Assembly (NCBI GenBank): GCA_963828505.1
Contig: CAWHFM010000003.1
Coordinates: 1-64,000, forward strand
DNA length: 64,000 nucleotides
Source: Bog-473 sp963828505
GTDB lineage: Bacteria > Actinomycetota > Acidimicrobiia > Acidimicrobiales > RAAP-2
Reading direction: 5' to 3'
Shown here: one piece after another, positions 50,961 to 60,560 of the stretch
Numbering within the stretch: position 1 is the stretch's first letter
Layout of the letters: each line of letters starts with the position of its first letter
Made by a program: the position numbers and the translations under genes
Notes under the pieces: generated by a model
Databases searched by the model: none
Told to the model about the DNA's origin: nothing
What the model saw: only the letters and a program-made list of their open reading frames with translations

Positions 50961-51372
50961 CCGGCGGCGCTCCGCCCCGAGCCGGAGCGGGACCCACCGC
51001 CCCCGCTCTCCGTGGACGATCTTCGACGGAGTGGATGCGCAACTTCAACCTCGGTCCGGAAGCTCTGTGCGGGGCTTGCGTCGAGAGCTCGGGTGGTCCG
51101 GACCACCCTGATCGACCACGGGTGGCGAATGCGCTGGCCCGGATCATCTCGAAGATCACCGAGGTGGGGACGGTCATCGGCTCTTCGAAGGAGGTCGTCG
51201 GAGCACTGCGCGTCGTCGCCGAATGGCTCGGTCCGCTCGCGCTCACCTGCTCGGCACGCTGTCGGGTCTTCGAGCGTTCGAGCGAAATTTGCCGGGCGCG
51301 TAGGGTGGAACGTCCTGTCGCTCCGACGGCGGACGACGCTCGAGGCACGGACGAAGGAGGACTCGAAACACC
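50961..51372. other. intergenic region, no gene seen
   Basis: About 410 bp with no credible gene. TAGGGT at 51301-51306 with TTCGAG about 18 bp before it could be the promoter of the aldo/keto reductase gene. An AAGGAGG near 51355 is its ribosome-binding site. Confidence 0.5.
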
Positions 51373-52347
51373 ATGGATTCGATCGCGCTCGGCACCCAGG
51401 GCCTCAGAGTCTCCCGGCAGGGGCTCGGCTGCATGGGCATGTCGGACTTCTATGGCCCCGTCGACGATGCCGAGTCCGTCGCCACCATCCACCGTGCCCT
51501 CGACCTGGGGGTCAACTTCTTCGACACCTCCGACATGTACGGGCCGCACACCAACGAGGTGCTGGTGGGCCAGGCGCTGGCCGGGCGGCGTGACGAGGCG
51601 ATCATCGCCACGAAGTTCGGCATCGTGCGCGATCCGGGATACCCCGAGAGAAGGTCGGTCAACGGCCGGCCCGAGTACGTGCGGCAGTCCTGCGACGGCT
51701 CGCTCCGCCGGCTGGGCGTCGACCACATCGACCTCTACTACCAACACCGCGTCGACCCCGACACCCCGATAGAGGAGACCGTGGGCGCCATGGCCGACCT
51801 GGTGACCCAAGGCAAAGTGCGCTACCTCGGGCTCTCCGAGGCGTCGCCCGCCACCATCCGGCGCGCCCACGCCGTGCACCCGGTGACGGCGCTCCAGACC
51901 GAGTACTCGGTCTGGTCGCGCGAGCCCGAGGCCGAGATCCTCCCCACGCTGCGCGAGCTGGGCATCGGCTTCGTGCCGTACAGCCCGCTCGGCCGCGGCT
52001 TCCTCACCGGTCGCCTCCGCACGCTCGACGTCCTCGACGAGAGCGACTTCCGGCGTCACCAGCCACGTTTCCAGGGGGAGAACCTGGAAGCGAACGCCGC
52101 CATCGTCGACGTGGTCGGACAGGTGGCGTCGGCCAAGGGCTGCACGCCGGGCCAGGTCGCGCTCGCCTTCGTCCACGCCCTCGGCGACGACGTGGCACCG
52201 ATTCCGGGCACCAAGCGACGCGCCTATCTGGAGGAGAACCTGGGCGCTCTCGAAGTCGAGCTGACCACGGAGGACATGGCCGCCCTCGCCGGTGCGGCGA
52301 CGGCCCGCGGCGATCGCTACGCCGACATGTCGCCGTTGAACGGCTAG
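51373..52347 (+). CDS. aldo/keto reductase
   Basis: A 324-residue NADPH-dependent oxidoreductase of the AKR fold. The catalytic Asp and Tyr are in FFDTSDMYGPHTNE, the Lys in IIATKFGIV and the His in LYYQHRVD. IPGTKRRAYLEENLGAL is the typical cofactor segment. Closest to the AKR13-like group (general aldehyde reductases). Stands alone with a good AAGGAGG. Confidence 0.93.
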   Translation: MDSIALGTQGLRVSRQGLGCMGMSDFYGPVDDAESVATIHRALDLGVNFFDTSDMYGPHTNEVLVGQALAGRRDEAIIATKFGIVRDPGYPERRSVNGRPEYVRQSCDGSLRRLGVDHIDLYYQHRVDPDTPIEETVGAMADLVTQGKVRYLGLSEASPATIRRAHAVHPVTALQTEYSVWSREPEAEILPTLRELGIGFVPYSPLGRGFLTGRLRTLDVLDESDFRRHQPRFQGENLEANAAIVDVVGQVASAKGCTPGQVALAFVHALGDDVAPIPGTKRRAYLEENLGALEVELTTEDMAALAGAATARGDRYADMSPLNG

Positions 52348-52480
52348 AGCCCGCACCGACCGCCGTCGGCGCCGGACCGCCCGCCGCTCGGGATTCTCGA
52401 GCGCGTTCCGCCCCCCGACGACCCCGCCCGAGGCGGCACCTCCACCACAAATCTGCAGCTGTCGTGCAAGGATTGACCCC

Positions 52481-55400
52481 GTGTCGGGTCGACATCCAGG
52501 TCGTCATGGTTGGTTTCTGACGCCGCGTCGGGGTCGTGGGCCGGCGCTCGGCCGCGTCGCGGCGACCGTCGGGGTCCTGGCCCTGGTCGGCGTCTCGTAT
52601 GCCGGGGCAGCGGTGAGCTCCGCGCCCGGCGCCCCTGCTGCCCCGGCGGCCTGCTCCTCGCCAACGATGACGCTCGACGGCTCGGGGAGCGTCTCGCTGT
52701 CTTCTAGCGACGTGGCGTCGATCCCTTCGGGCTCCAGCTTCACCGGGGGGCTGAACGCGTTCCCGGCGGGGGCCGTCGTGTGCGTCCAGCCGGGGGGGAC
52801 GTTCGCCCCGGCGTGGATGAACAACCCCGCCGGCACCCTGTCCAACCTGGGCCTCGTGACGAGCGTCTCCATCGTCCTCGCGGCGGGATTCGCGTTCGAC
52901 AACGAGGGCGTCGTCACCCTCGGCTCGCTCAACGTGAACGGGAGCGTGAACATCTCCAACGCTCCCGGAGCCGACTTCACGATCTCGAGCTCGTTCGCAC
53001 CGTCGAGTGGCACCGTGATCGACAACGGCGGAACGTTCCGGGTCGAAGGGAATCTCAACTTCAACACGGGCACCATCCTGCAGAACAACGGTACCGTCGA
53101 CATCACGTCGGGAGTCACCGTGGACGGCGTCGTTGAGAACCGCGGCGTGGTGAGCGCTGCCGGGATGAACGTCAACGGCGGCAGCAACTTCTTCAACGGC
53201 TGCGAGCTCTCGCTCGGCGGCGACTTCAACAACAACGCCACCGCGTTCACGAACAGCGGGCTGGTCGAGACCACCGGCGCGATGACGAACAACAACAACT
53301 ACACGCAGACCCCGACCGGGTTGACCTCCGGGGTCAACTTCACCAACAACGGCAGCGTCACCGGCTTCGGCCAGTTCCTTTTCCAGGGCAACACGGTCAC
53401 ACAGAACTCCTTCGTCGGCACGTCGGAGAACGATCCCATCGTCTTCGACGATCGCACCCCGACCGGTGGGCGGATCTTCGACGTCCAGTCCGGGCAGGTG
53501 CTCAGTGTCGTGGCCGGCACCGTGTCGCCGCCGCCGGGACCGACGAGCCCGGACTGCTCCGCCGGCGAAACTGTGCCGAACGCGGACGTTGCCGCCACGA
53601 AGGTCGGGCCCGAGACCGTGGTGCCGGGTGGGACCGTCGACTACACCCTCACCGTCACGAACTTCGGGCCGGACTCCGCCGCGGACGTGGTGCTCAGGGA
53701 CCGGCTCCCGCCCGAGCTGGGATCGCCCGATGCGGTGGGTGGCACCGTCGCGAACGGACAGGCCGTCTGGAGCATCGGGACCGTGGCCGTCGGCTCGACG
53801 CTGACGTTCAGCCTCAGCGGGCGGGCACCGGCATCGGGTTCGCTCACCGACGTGGTGTCGTCGACCTCGTCGATCCCGGATCCCGACCCGACCAACAACG
53901 ACGGGACCTCGGCGTCGGCGTCGGTGACGACCGTCATCAACCGCGAGCCGCCGCCCCTCATGCCCCCGGTGATCGACGACCTGACCGTCTCCACCGTGGC
54001 CCGCGTCCCGGTGGCGGACGCCGTGCTCGCCAGCGTGCCGGAGGGCCAGCCCGTCACGTTCTCGCTCCTCCAGAGCCCGAGCAACGGGATGGTGATCCTC
54101 TCGCCCAGCGGGGAGTTCACCTACACCCCGACGGGCGACTTCGTCGGGATCGACTCGTTCCGCACGACCGGCTGTCTCGAGGGCACGTCCCTGTGCGACT
54201 CGAACACCGTGACCGTGTCGGTGTACCCGATCGCCCGGGAGGTCACCGCGAGCACGAAGGTCGACACCCCGGTCGACGTCAATGTCGGAAGCGAGGTCAT
54301 CGGCAGCCCGACCGTCATGACGATATTGCAGCCGCCGTCGAACGGGACCGCGACCGTTCAGGCCGGCGACATCGTCACGTATACCCCCGCCGCCGCCTTC
54401 GAGGGCGACGACATGTTCGCCTACCAGGTGTGCGCTACCGGCGCCCCCACCCTGTGCGCCAGCGCGGTCGCCACGGTCCAGGTCGTCGCGCCGCCCCGCG
54501 AGCCTCCGGTGCTCCAGGACCAGAGCTGGACCACCACGGCCAACGAAGCGGTGTGGGGGGAAGTCACCGCCGGGGAGTCCGATCCCGGACTCACGGTGGA
54601 AACCACCATCGCATCGCCGCCCCTCGACGGCAGCGTGGTCCAATCCGGCGACGTCTTCACCTACGCTCCCGACCACGAGTTCACCGGCGTCGACAGCTTC
54701 GACGTCGAGGGCTGTGACAACGGGGAGCCCCCGCTGTGCGACCGGGCGACGATCACCGTGACCGTGGTTCCCGGCCCGGCTCCCGACTCGGCCGTCACCG
54801 ACACCAACACGCCGGTCACGATCGACGTGAAGGCCAACGACGCGGGCGCGGCGACCACCGGGCCGCCCACGACGACGACGCAGCCCCAGCACGGCACGGC
54901 CCAGGTCACCGGCATGGGCAGTTACCTCTACACCTCCGACGCCGGCTTCGACGGGACGGACACGTTCGCCTATCAGATCTGCTCGCTGGCTGCGCCCACC
55001 GTCTGCGGGAGCACGACCGTCACCATCGACGTCGAGCCCCCACCACCTCCGAACGAGCCGCCCGTCGTAGAGGACCTCACCGTCCAAACCTCCGCCGGCC
55101 TGCCGGTCGAGGGAATCGTGCCGGGGACCGACCCCGAGGGCGACTCTCTCACCTTCGCGGTGACCACCGCGCCGGGGCAGGGCACGGTCGCCCTCGCCAC
55201 AGACGCGAGCTTCGTGTACACGCCCACCGGCAACACCTTCGCCGGGATCGACACGTTCGTGGTCACCGCCTGCGACCCATCGGAGGCCTGCGACAGCGGG
55301 ACCGTGACCGTCCGCATCCTGCCCATCGCGCAGCCGATCTCCCTCATCGCCGAGGCCCTCACCGCCACGGGCGTCGACGTCTTCGCGCACGTGAACGGCG

Positions 55401-56356
55401 CCGTGGGCCCACCGACGATCACACAGCCCGAGAACGGAACGGCCCTGATCATCTCCGCCGGCAATGTCGAGTACTTGCCGACCGGGTCGTTCACGGGACA
55501 GGACCCCTTCGACTACATGGTGTGCGCGATGGGGATCCCGGTCGGCGTCGAACCACTATGTGACCAATCCGTGATCCAAGTCGACGTCTATCCGATCGCC
55601 GTCGACAACATGGTGGCGACCACTCCGAACCATCCTGTCACCGTGAACCTCGCCCTCAACGACCCGGGCGACGCGCTCGACGCCACGTTGATCGGCGCGC
55701 CCACGCACGGCCAGATGACGAATCTGGGTGGCAACGAGGCGACCTACACGCCCGACGGCACCTGGACGGGGATCGAGGACATCGGCTACCAGCGCTGCTC
55801 GGCCGGCGCGGTTCCTCTGTGCGCCCAGGCCCTGGTCGTGATAACGGTGGTGCCGCTGCTCCACGACGACGGTGCACTCACCCTCGAGGGTCAACCGGTG
55901 ACGGTGGACGTGTACGCCAACGACGAAGGCGAGGCGGGGCTCGCCTCCATCGTCTCGGGACCCGCCGCCGGGGACGCAAGCGTGGTGGGTTTCCAGGGCA
56001 TCACCTACACCCCCAACGGGGGCTTCACAGGCGTCGACACGCTGATCTACGTTCGGTGCAGCCCCAACGCACCGTCTCTGTGCGCGACTGCGACGCTCGC
56101 CGTCCTCGTCCTGCCCGTGGCGGCGCCGACGTCTCCGCCCGAGACAGTTGCCAAGCTGGAGCTCGCCGTCACCGGCTCGGAACTCCCCCTTACCGTTTTC
56201 TTCGGCCTGGCGCTGGTAGTCCTGGGCCTGGCCCTGCTGGCTGCGGCCTCGCTCGTGGTCGGCGGACCGCGGCGTGCCCGCCACCGCGTCGGGGCCCGCG
56301 CCCCTGGTCACGTGGCGGTCGACCCTGCCGCACCACGGTCACCACGTTTCAGCTAG
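52481..56356 (+). CDS. large sortase-anchored surface protein with DUF11 and eight Ig-like repeats
   Basis: A 1291-residue cell-surface protein. Residues 1-20 are basic and a hydrophobic signal segment follows at about 25-46. Residues about 60-350 show an irregular ladder of NNG, NGT and NFN turns, like a right-handed beta helix. A DUF11-type module spans about 366-485. Eight Ig/cadherin-like repeats of 85-93 residues run to about 1215, each with a YTP...F.G.D.F core and mostly a pair of Cys near the end. The C-terminus has LAVTG (1228-1232), a hydrophobic helix and an Arg-rich tail, the class E sortase signal. GTG start with AAGGA 8 nt upstream. Probably an adhesin or envelope layer component. 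Confidence 0.85.
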   Translation: MSGRHPGRHGWFLTPRRGRGPALGRVAATVGVLALVGVSYAGAAVSSAPGAPAAPAACSSPTMTLDGSGSVSLSSSDVASIPSGSSFTGGLNAFPAGAVVCVQPGGTFAPAWMNNPAGTLSNLGLVTSVSIVLAAGFAFDNEGVVTLGSLNVNGSVNISNAPGADFTISSSFAPSSGTVIDNGGTFRVEGNLNFNTGTILQNNGTVDITSGVTVDGVVENRGVVSAAGMNVNGGSNFFNGCELSLGGDFNNNATAFTNSGLVETTGAMTNNNNYTQTPTGLTSGVNFTNNGSVTGFGQFLFQGNTVTQNSFVGTSENDPIVFDDRTPTGGRIFDVQSGQVLSVVAGTVSPPPGPTSPDCSAGETVPNADVAATKVGPETVVPGGTVDYTLTVTNFGPDSAADVVLRDRLPPELGSPDAVGGTVANGQAVWSIGTVAVGSTLTFSLSGRAPASGSLTDVVSSTSSIPDPDPTNNDGTSASASVTTVINREPPPLMPPVIDDLTVSTVARVPVADAVLASVPEGQPVTFSLLQSPSNGMVILSPSGEFTYTPTGDFVGIDSFRTTGCLEGTSLCDSNTVTVSVYPIAREVTASTKVDTPVDVNVGSEVIGSPTVMTILQPPSNGTATVQAGDIVTYTPAAAFEGDDMFAYQVCATGAPTLCASAVATVQVVAPPREPPVLQDQSWTTTANEAVWGEVTAGESDPGLTVETTIASPPLDGSVVQSGDVFTYAPDHEFTGVDSFDVEGCDNGEPPLCDRATITVTVVPGPAPDSAVTDTNTPVTIDVKANDAGAATTGPPTTTTQPQHGTAQVTGMGSYLYTSDAGFDGTDTFAYQICSLAAPTVCGSTTVTIDVEPPPPPNEPPVVEDLTVQTSAGLPVEGIVPGTDPEGDSLTFAVTTAPGQGTVALATDASFVYTPTGNTFAGIDTFVVTACDPSEACDSGTVTVRILPIAQPISLIAEALTATGVDVFAHVNGAVGPPTITQPENGTALIISAGNVEYLPTGSFTGQDPFDYMVCAMGIPVGVEPLCDQSVIQVDVYPIAVDNMVATTPNHPVTVNLALNDPGDALDATLIGAPTHGQMTNLGGNEATYTPDGTWTGIEDIGYQRCSAGAVPLCAQALVVITVVPLLHDDGALTLEGQPVTVDVYANDEGEAGLASIVSGPAAGDASVVGFQGITYTPNGGFTGVDTLIYVRCSPNAPSLCATATLAVLVLPVAAPTSPPETVAKLELAVTGSELPLTVFFGLALVVLGLALLAAASLVVGGPRRARHRVGARAPGHVAVDPAAPRSPRFS

Positions 56357-56359
56357 AGT
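56354..56359 (+). promoter_or_regulatory. -10 box of a likely leaderless promoter for the antitoxin gene
   Basis: TAGAGT lies 7 nt before the GTG at 56367 and overlaps the end of the surface-protein gene. Confidence 0.45.
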
Positions 56360-56366
56360 AGTGAAC

Positions 56367-56912
56367 GTGGTTCAGTCGACCGTCGAGAAGGTGCAGCAGG
56401 TGCTCGAGCGCTCCGAGCTGAGCGAGGCGACCGGCGAGGTCGTCGGCTACCTGCGCCTGCTCCAGGACCGCCAGTCCCGTCTGGGCCGCGTGGCCGGAGA
56501 GCCACAGCTCCTCGACACCGAGATGATGGCCGAGGCCTTCGCCGGACACTTCCACCGGGAGGTCTTCGAGACCGTGCCCATGGTGAGCCCGGCCACCGTG
56601 GCCGAGCTGCTCGGGCCGGTCAGCGACGTCCGGGGCTTCTTGCGCCGGCTGCGATCACGCTCCGACGTGGTGGCCCTCAAGCACAAGAACTCGTTCGTCT
56701 ACCCCGAGTTCCAGTTCTCCGCCGAGCGGCGCGAGTTGCGGCCGGTGGTGGCCGAGGTCAACCGGGTCCTCGACAGTGTCGGTGATCCGTGGGGAGCGAT
56801 GGCGTGGTGGATGGCCCACCAGCGGAGGTGGTCGGGTCGACGGCCGCTGGAGCACCCCGACGACCGGCGGCTGGTCGCCCTGGCCGCCGCCGACACCGAC
56901 GACGGCTACTGA
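56367..56912 (+). CDS. probable antitoxin, Xre/MbcA/ParS-like toxin-binding domain
   Basis: A 181-residue protein next to a RES-domain gene. The C-terminal region (WWMAHQRRWSGRRPLEH, then DDRRLVALA) matches the toxin-binding domain of MbcA/ParS antitoxins, which plug the active site of RES toxins. The longer N-terminal part (helical, about 1-110) is unlike the classic Xre DNA-binding domain and is not recognised. The GTG at 56367 is favoured by TAGAGT 7 nt before it; another GTG is at 56361. Only 3 bp separate it from the RES gene. Confidence 0.7.
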   Translation: MVQSTVEKVQQVLERSELSEATGEVVGYLRLLQDRQSRLGRVAGEPQLLDTEMMAEAFAGHFHREVFETVPMVSPATVAELLGPVSDVRGFLRRLRSRSDVVALKHKNSFVYPEFQFSAERRELRPVVAEVNRVLDSVGDPWGAMAWWMAHQRRWSGRRPLEHPDDRRLVALAAADTDDGY

Positions 56913-56915
56913 TCC

Positions 56916-57590
56916 TTGCCGGCGACGGAGCCGCCGGCCGAGTGCCCCGGCCGCCCGGTCACCACGAACGTCCCGCCCGGCACGGTGCTCTTCCGGGTTC
57001 ACCGAGACGCTCGGCGGCCGTACGAATTCAACCCGACGGTCCGGCGACCCGCGGGACCCGAGGACCCTGTCGAAGGCGGCCGGTTCGACTCAGACGACGG
57101 CTCGTACGCCTATCTCTACGCCGCCTTCACCGAGGAGGGGGCCTTCGCGGAGAAGTTCGCCCGCGACCTCGACTACACCATGTCCGGCCCGCGGCCGCTC
57201 CCGCGTGCACGCTTCGCCGGCATGGTCGTCAGTGCCGTCTTCGTCCAGCGGGACCTCCAGGTCGTCGAGACCCAGGCCGCGGCGGCGCAGCAGCTGGGCC
57301 AGGACGACTGGCTCACGATGTGCGACGAGGGTGGTTATCCCCTGACCAGGCGCTGGGCCCGCGCCATCCGCCGGTGGGCGCCGGGCAGCGACGGGCTCGA
57401 GTGGCGTTCCAAGCGCGACCCGGATCAGCGCGTCCTCGTCCTGTGGGGCGACCTGGCGCGGGCGGCCGACGGTTGCGGACTGCTGGCCTGCGAGGACGTC
57501 CTGGCCGACACCACTCCCCTCGACGAGGGGATCGGGCGGGTCCGCCTTGCGGGCTTTCTCGTGCGCTGGCGCCTCTACCTCGAACGCTGA
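56916..57590 (+). CDS. RES family NAD+ phosphorylase (toxin)
   Basis: A 224-residue protein of the RES domain family, type II toxins that degrade NAD+ by phosphorolysis. The N-terminal GTVLFRVHR carries R27, GGRFDS carries R56, and AYLYAAFTEEGAFAE carries the Tyr and Glu expected at the active site. Start is TTG at 56916; no better start keeps the conserved segment. Paired with the upstream antitoxin-like gene, this is probably a complete toxin-antitoxin module. Length is at the high end for the family. Confidence 0.8.
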   Translation: MPATEPPAECPGRPVTTNVPPGTVLFRVHRDARRPYEFNPTVRRPAGPEDPVEGGRFDSDDGSYAYLYAAFTEEGAFAEKFARDLDYTMSGPRPLPRARFAGMVVSAVFVQRDLQVVETQAAAAQQLGQDDWLTMCDEGGYPLTRRWARAIRRWAPGSDGLEWRSKRDPDQRVLVLWGDLARAADGCGLLACEDVLADTTPLDEGIGRVRLAGFLVRWRLYLER

Positions 57591-57618
57591 CGAAGCGTCC
57601 GGCGGGCGACGACCCGCG

Positions 57619-59288
57619 TCAAGCGCTGACGACCAGCCCGCTCCAGGGTTCCAGCGTGAGCGCGCCCTCGACCGCAGCGCCCTCGAGCGTGCGGTCGGTG
57701 CTGAGCGTCACCGCTCCCCGGACGCCGTCGAAGGTCACCGCGGTGTCCGACATGTTCACCACGACGGTGGTCGAGTCGCCCCGGGCGAAGGCCCACGCGC
57801 CCTCGGGTGACGGCAGCGAGCAGTAGGAGCCGACGGCCAGGTCGTCGCTGGCGCGCGCCGCGCCGCGATGGCGCGGCGGCAGAACGAGAGCACGGAGTCG
57901 GGGTCATCCTCCTGGTCCGCCACGTTGCAGGCGGCGGGGTCGCCCATGGGCAGCCAGGGGCGGACGCCGGGCGCGCTGAAGCCTCCACCCGGTTCGCTCG
58001 TCCACGGCATCGGAGTGCGCTCGGCGTCGCGGCCCTTGTAGTAGGGCCAGAAACGCGCGCCCACGGCGTCGAGGACGTCCGCACGCTCAATGGGCCCGTC
58101 GGTCAGTCCGATCTCGTCGCCCTGGTACAAGAACGGCGTGCCGCGCAGCGACAGGAGGATGAGGAGCGCCACGCGGACCTTGGCCGGGTCGCCGCCGCAC
58201 CAGCGCGTGGCGAGGCGGGAGACGTCGTGGTTCGAGCCCGTCCAGATCGGCCATGCCCCCGTGGGGATCAGACGCTCCAGGTCCTCGACGATCTTCCGCA
58301 TGGCGCCGGCCTCGAGCGCCGAGTTGATGAACACGAAATTGAAGCCGCCGTGCAGCTCGTCGTGCCCGTCGCCGTAGAACTCCACCAGAGTGGTGAGCTT
58401 CTCGACGTTGGTCTCGCCGACGAGCAGGCGCTCGGGGTCGTAGTCCCCGGCGATGGCGCGCCAGCGCCGCAGGATGTCGTGCGCCTCGGGCCGGTCCGTG
58501 TTGTAGACCGCCTTCACCCCCATGAACTGCTGGTCGAGGGGGTCGTCGGGCGACGCGGGCGGGTTGTCGCGCAGCTCGGCGTCCTTGATCATCATGTTGC
58601 ACACGTCGATGCGGAACCCTGCGACCCCGCGGTCCCACCAGAACCGCACAATGTCGTCGAACTCGCGGCGGACGTCCTCGCTCCACCAGTTCAGGTCCGG
58701 CTGGGCCGCCTCGAAGTTGTGCAGGAAGTACTGGCCACTCGCCTGGTCCATCTCCCAGGCCGGGCCGCCGAAGATGCTCATCCAGTTGTTGGGCGGCTCG
58801 CCGCCCGGCGCGGGGTCGGCCCACACGTAGTAGTCGCGGTGCGCCGCGTCGCGCCCGCTCAGCGCGTCGACGAACCACGGGTGCCGGTTGCTCGTGTGGT
58901 TGGGGACCAGGTCCATGAGGATCCGGATCCCGCGCTCGCCCGCCTCGGCCACCAGCCGGTCCAGGTCGGTCAGCGTTCCGTAGGCCGGGTCGATGTCGCG
59001 GTAGTCCGACACGTCGTAGCCGAAGTCGCGGTTGGGCGAGCACGTGACCGGCGAGAGCCAGACGCCGGCGACGCCCAGCCGCGCCAGGTGGTCCAGCCGC
59101 CCGATGATCCCCGGCAGGTCCCCCACGCCGTCGCCGTCGGAGTCGGCGAACGATCGGGGGTAGATCTGGTAGAAGACTCCGCCCTGCCACCAACGATCCG
59201 GTCCGGAACGGTTCCCGCTCCCGTTCGCACCCCCGCCCCCGATCCCGGACTCGCTCCCGCCCCCACTCTCGACCGGGCCCGTCGTCAT
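57619..59288 (-). CDS. GH13 family alpha-glucosidase/alpha-amylase, apparent frameshift
   Basis: A glycoside hydrolase 13 enzyme acting on short alpha-glucans. The N-terminal 30 residues are Gly/Ser-rich. WWQGGVFYQIYPRSFADSDGDGVGDL starts the barrel. The four family motifs are DLVPNHTS, GFRIDVCNM (nucleophile Asp), LVGETNV (acid Glu) and TGSNHDVSR. At about 57851-57862 the frame breaks; the C-terminal beta-sandwich (SYCSLPSPEGAWAFARGD ... LEPWSGLVVSA) continues in another frame to a TGA at 57619-57621. The break lies in a GCGCGC run and is a 1-base loss or a 2-base gain. ATG overlaps the SDR gene stop by 4 bp. Confidence 0.88.
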
Positions 59289-60064
59289 ACCCCACCCACC
59301 GCCGTCAAGCCTCCGTCGACGGTGACCGCCGTCCCGGTCACGTAGGCGGCCTCGTCGGAGAGCAGGAAGCGCACCACCGAGGCGATGTCCTCGGGTTGGG
59401 CCAGCCGGCCGAGCGGGGTCCGGGACTCGAGGTGTTGGCGTGCCCCCGGCAGTTCCAGGAGCGGCTCGAGCAGCGGGGTCTCGACTGCTCCGGGACAGAC
59501 GGCGTTGACCCGGATGCCGTCAGCGCCCAAGAGCGCGGCGGAGGCGCGCGTCAACCCGAGCAGCCCCGCCTTGGAGGAGCAGTACGCCGGGAGGAAGGAA
59601 TGCCCCACGTAGGCCTCGATCGACGAGATGAACACGATCGCCGAACCCGGGTTCGCCTCCACCAGTCCGGCGTGCAGCGCCCGGCTGAGCGTGGCGCCGG
59701 CGCGCAAGTTCACGTCGAGCACCGCGTCCCAGCTCTCGTCGTCGATCTGTGTGACCGGCACGGCGCCGCCGATGCCGGCTGCGTGGACCAGGCCGCCGAC
59801 AGGTCCGAGCTCGGTTCGGGCGCGCCGCACGGCGGCGCGCAGCGAGCCGGTCACGGTGACGTCGACTTTGGACCCGACGGCGCGCACACCCTGCTCGTCC
59901 GCACACTGGTTCGCCACGCGCCGGGCGCCCGCCCCGTCGCGGTCCCAGACAGCGACGGCGCGCCCTGCGGCGGCCAGGCCCAGCGCGCAGGCCCGGCCGA
60001 TGCCCGAGGCCCCGCCCGTCACGACCACTGCGGTGCGCGGCCCCGCGGCCGCGGCGTCCCGCAT
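59285..60064 (-). CDS. SDR family oxidoreductase
   Basis: A 259-residue short-chain dehydrogenase. The cofactor loop is TGGASGIG near residue 18, the NAG-type motif reads VHAAGIGG, and the catalytic set is Ser in FISSIEAY and Tyr/Lys in YCSSK. The C-terminal VTGTAVTVDGGLTAVGGV is standard. GGAGGGGAACA precedes the ATG at 60064. Forms an operon with the GH13 gene, suggesting sugar or sugar-alcohol oxidation, but the substrate is unknown. Confidence 0.9.
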   Translation of the reverse strand: MRDAAAAGPRTAVVVTGGASGIGRACALGLAAAGRAVAVWDRDGAGARRVANQCADEQGVRAVGSKVDVTVTGSLRAAVRRARTELGPVGGLVHAAGIGGAVPVTQIDDESWDAVLDVNLRAGATLSRALHAGLVEANPGSAIVFISSIEAYVGHSFLPAYCSSKAGLLGLTRASAALLGADGIRVNAVCPGAVETPLLEPLLELPGARQHLESRTPLGRLAQPEDIASVVRFLLSDEAAYVTGTAVTVDGGLTAVGGV

Positions 60065-60480
60065 TGTTCCCCTCCGCTTGGGGCTCGTCCTCTTGGGGCT
60101 CGCTGGCGCCATCGACCCTCCTCTGGCCGGTTCGTCGGCCGTCTCTTCGCCGCCGGGTCGGGAGCAAGCTCGGCCCGCCGCTCGGCGCGTCGTGCCGGCA
60201 GCGTACTGATCCCGCCGCATTGACGGCCGTGACCGCTGGCTCCGGGTCGACTCTTGGCTCGAGTCCGGGTCGACTCCGGGCCGAACGGGGGCGATGGGGG
60301 TCGGAGCCCTGCTCGAGGTCTCGACCGGTGGCCCGGCTCGCAGTCCAGCCCGGGGTCCGGCCCGAAATCCAGCTCGAAATCCGGCCCGAAATCCGGCCCG
60401 AGTCCGGCCTCGAGGACCTGCTCCGTGCAGGGGTTCGGGGGCCGGTCGCTCCGGGTTGCCCGGAGCGAGGTCGATTCGGG
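60065..60480. other. intergenic region before groES with short repeats
   Basis: About 415 bp without a credible gene. TCCGGGTCGACTC occurs twice (60241-60253, 60264-60276). Four 12-bp units of the CCGGCCCGAAAT type lie at 60357-60404, the second and fourth imperfect. They are divergent in sequence from the surroundings only by repetition. Function unknown. Confidence 0.6.
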
Positions 60481-60509
60481 TTGCCTCGACCCGCCGGTCC
60501 CGCTACTCT
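60481..60509 (+). promoter_or_regulatory. groESL promoter
   Basis: TTGCCT (60481-60486), a 17-bp spacer and TACTCT (60504-60509). The -10 box overlaps the left end of the CIRCE operator, so a bound repressor would block it. Confidence 0.6.
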
Positions 60510-60534
60510 GGCACTCGCAACCCGCGAGTGCTAA
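60508..60534 (+). promoter_or_regulatory. CIRCE operator (HrcA binding site)
   Basis: CTGGCACTC (60508-60516), a 9-nt spacer, then GAGTGCTAA (60526-60534). The right arm matches the CIRCE consensus exactly and the left arm differs at two positions. It lies 26 bp before the groES ATG, as expected for HrcA-controlled heat-shock repression. Confidence 0.92.
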
Positions 60535-60560
60535 AGACGCGCCAAGGAGGCCTGTTCAAG

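Noticed and set aside
52004..55390. A 1128-codon open frame on the minus strand opposite the surface-protein gene
   Set aside because: Its product is Arg/Gly/Val/His-rich without any domain pattern, and the plus strand has a clear signal peptide, repeats and sortase signal. It is a GC-driven shadow frame.
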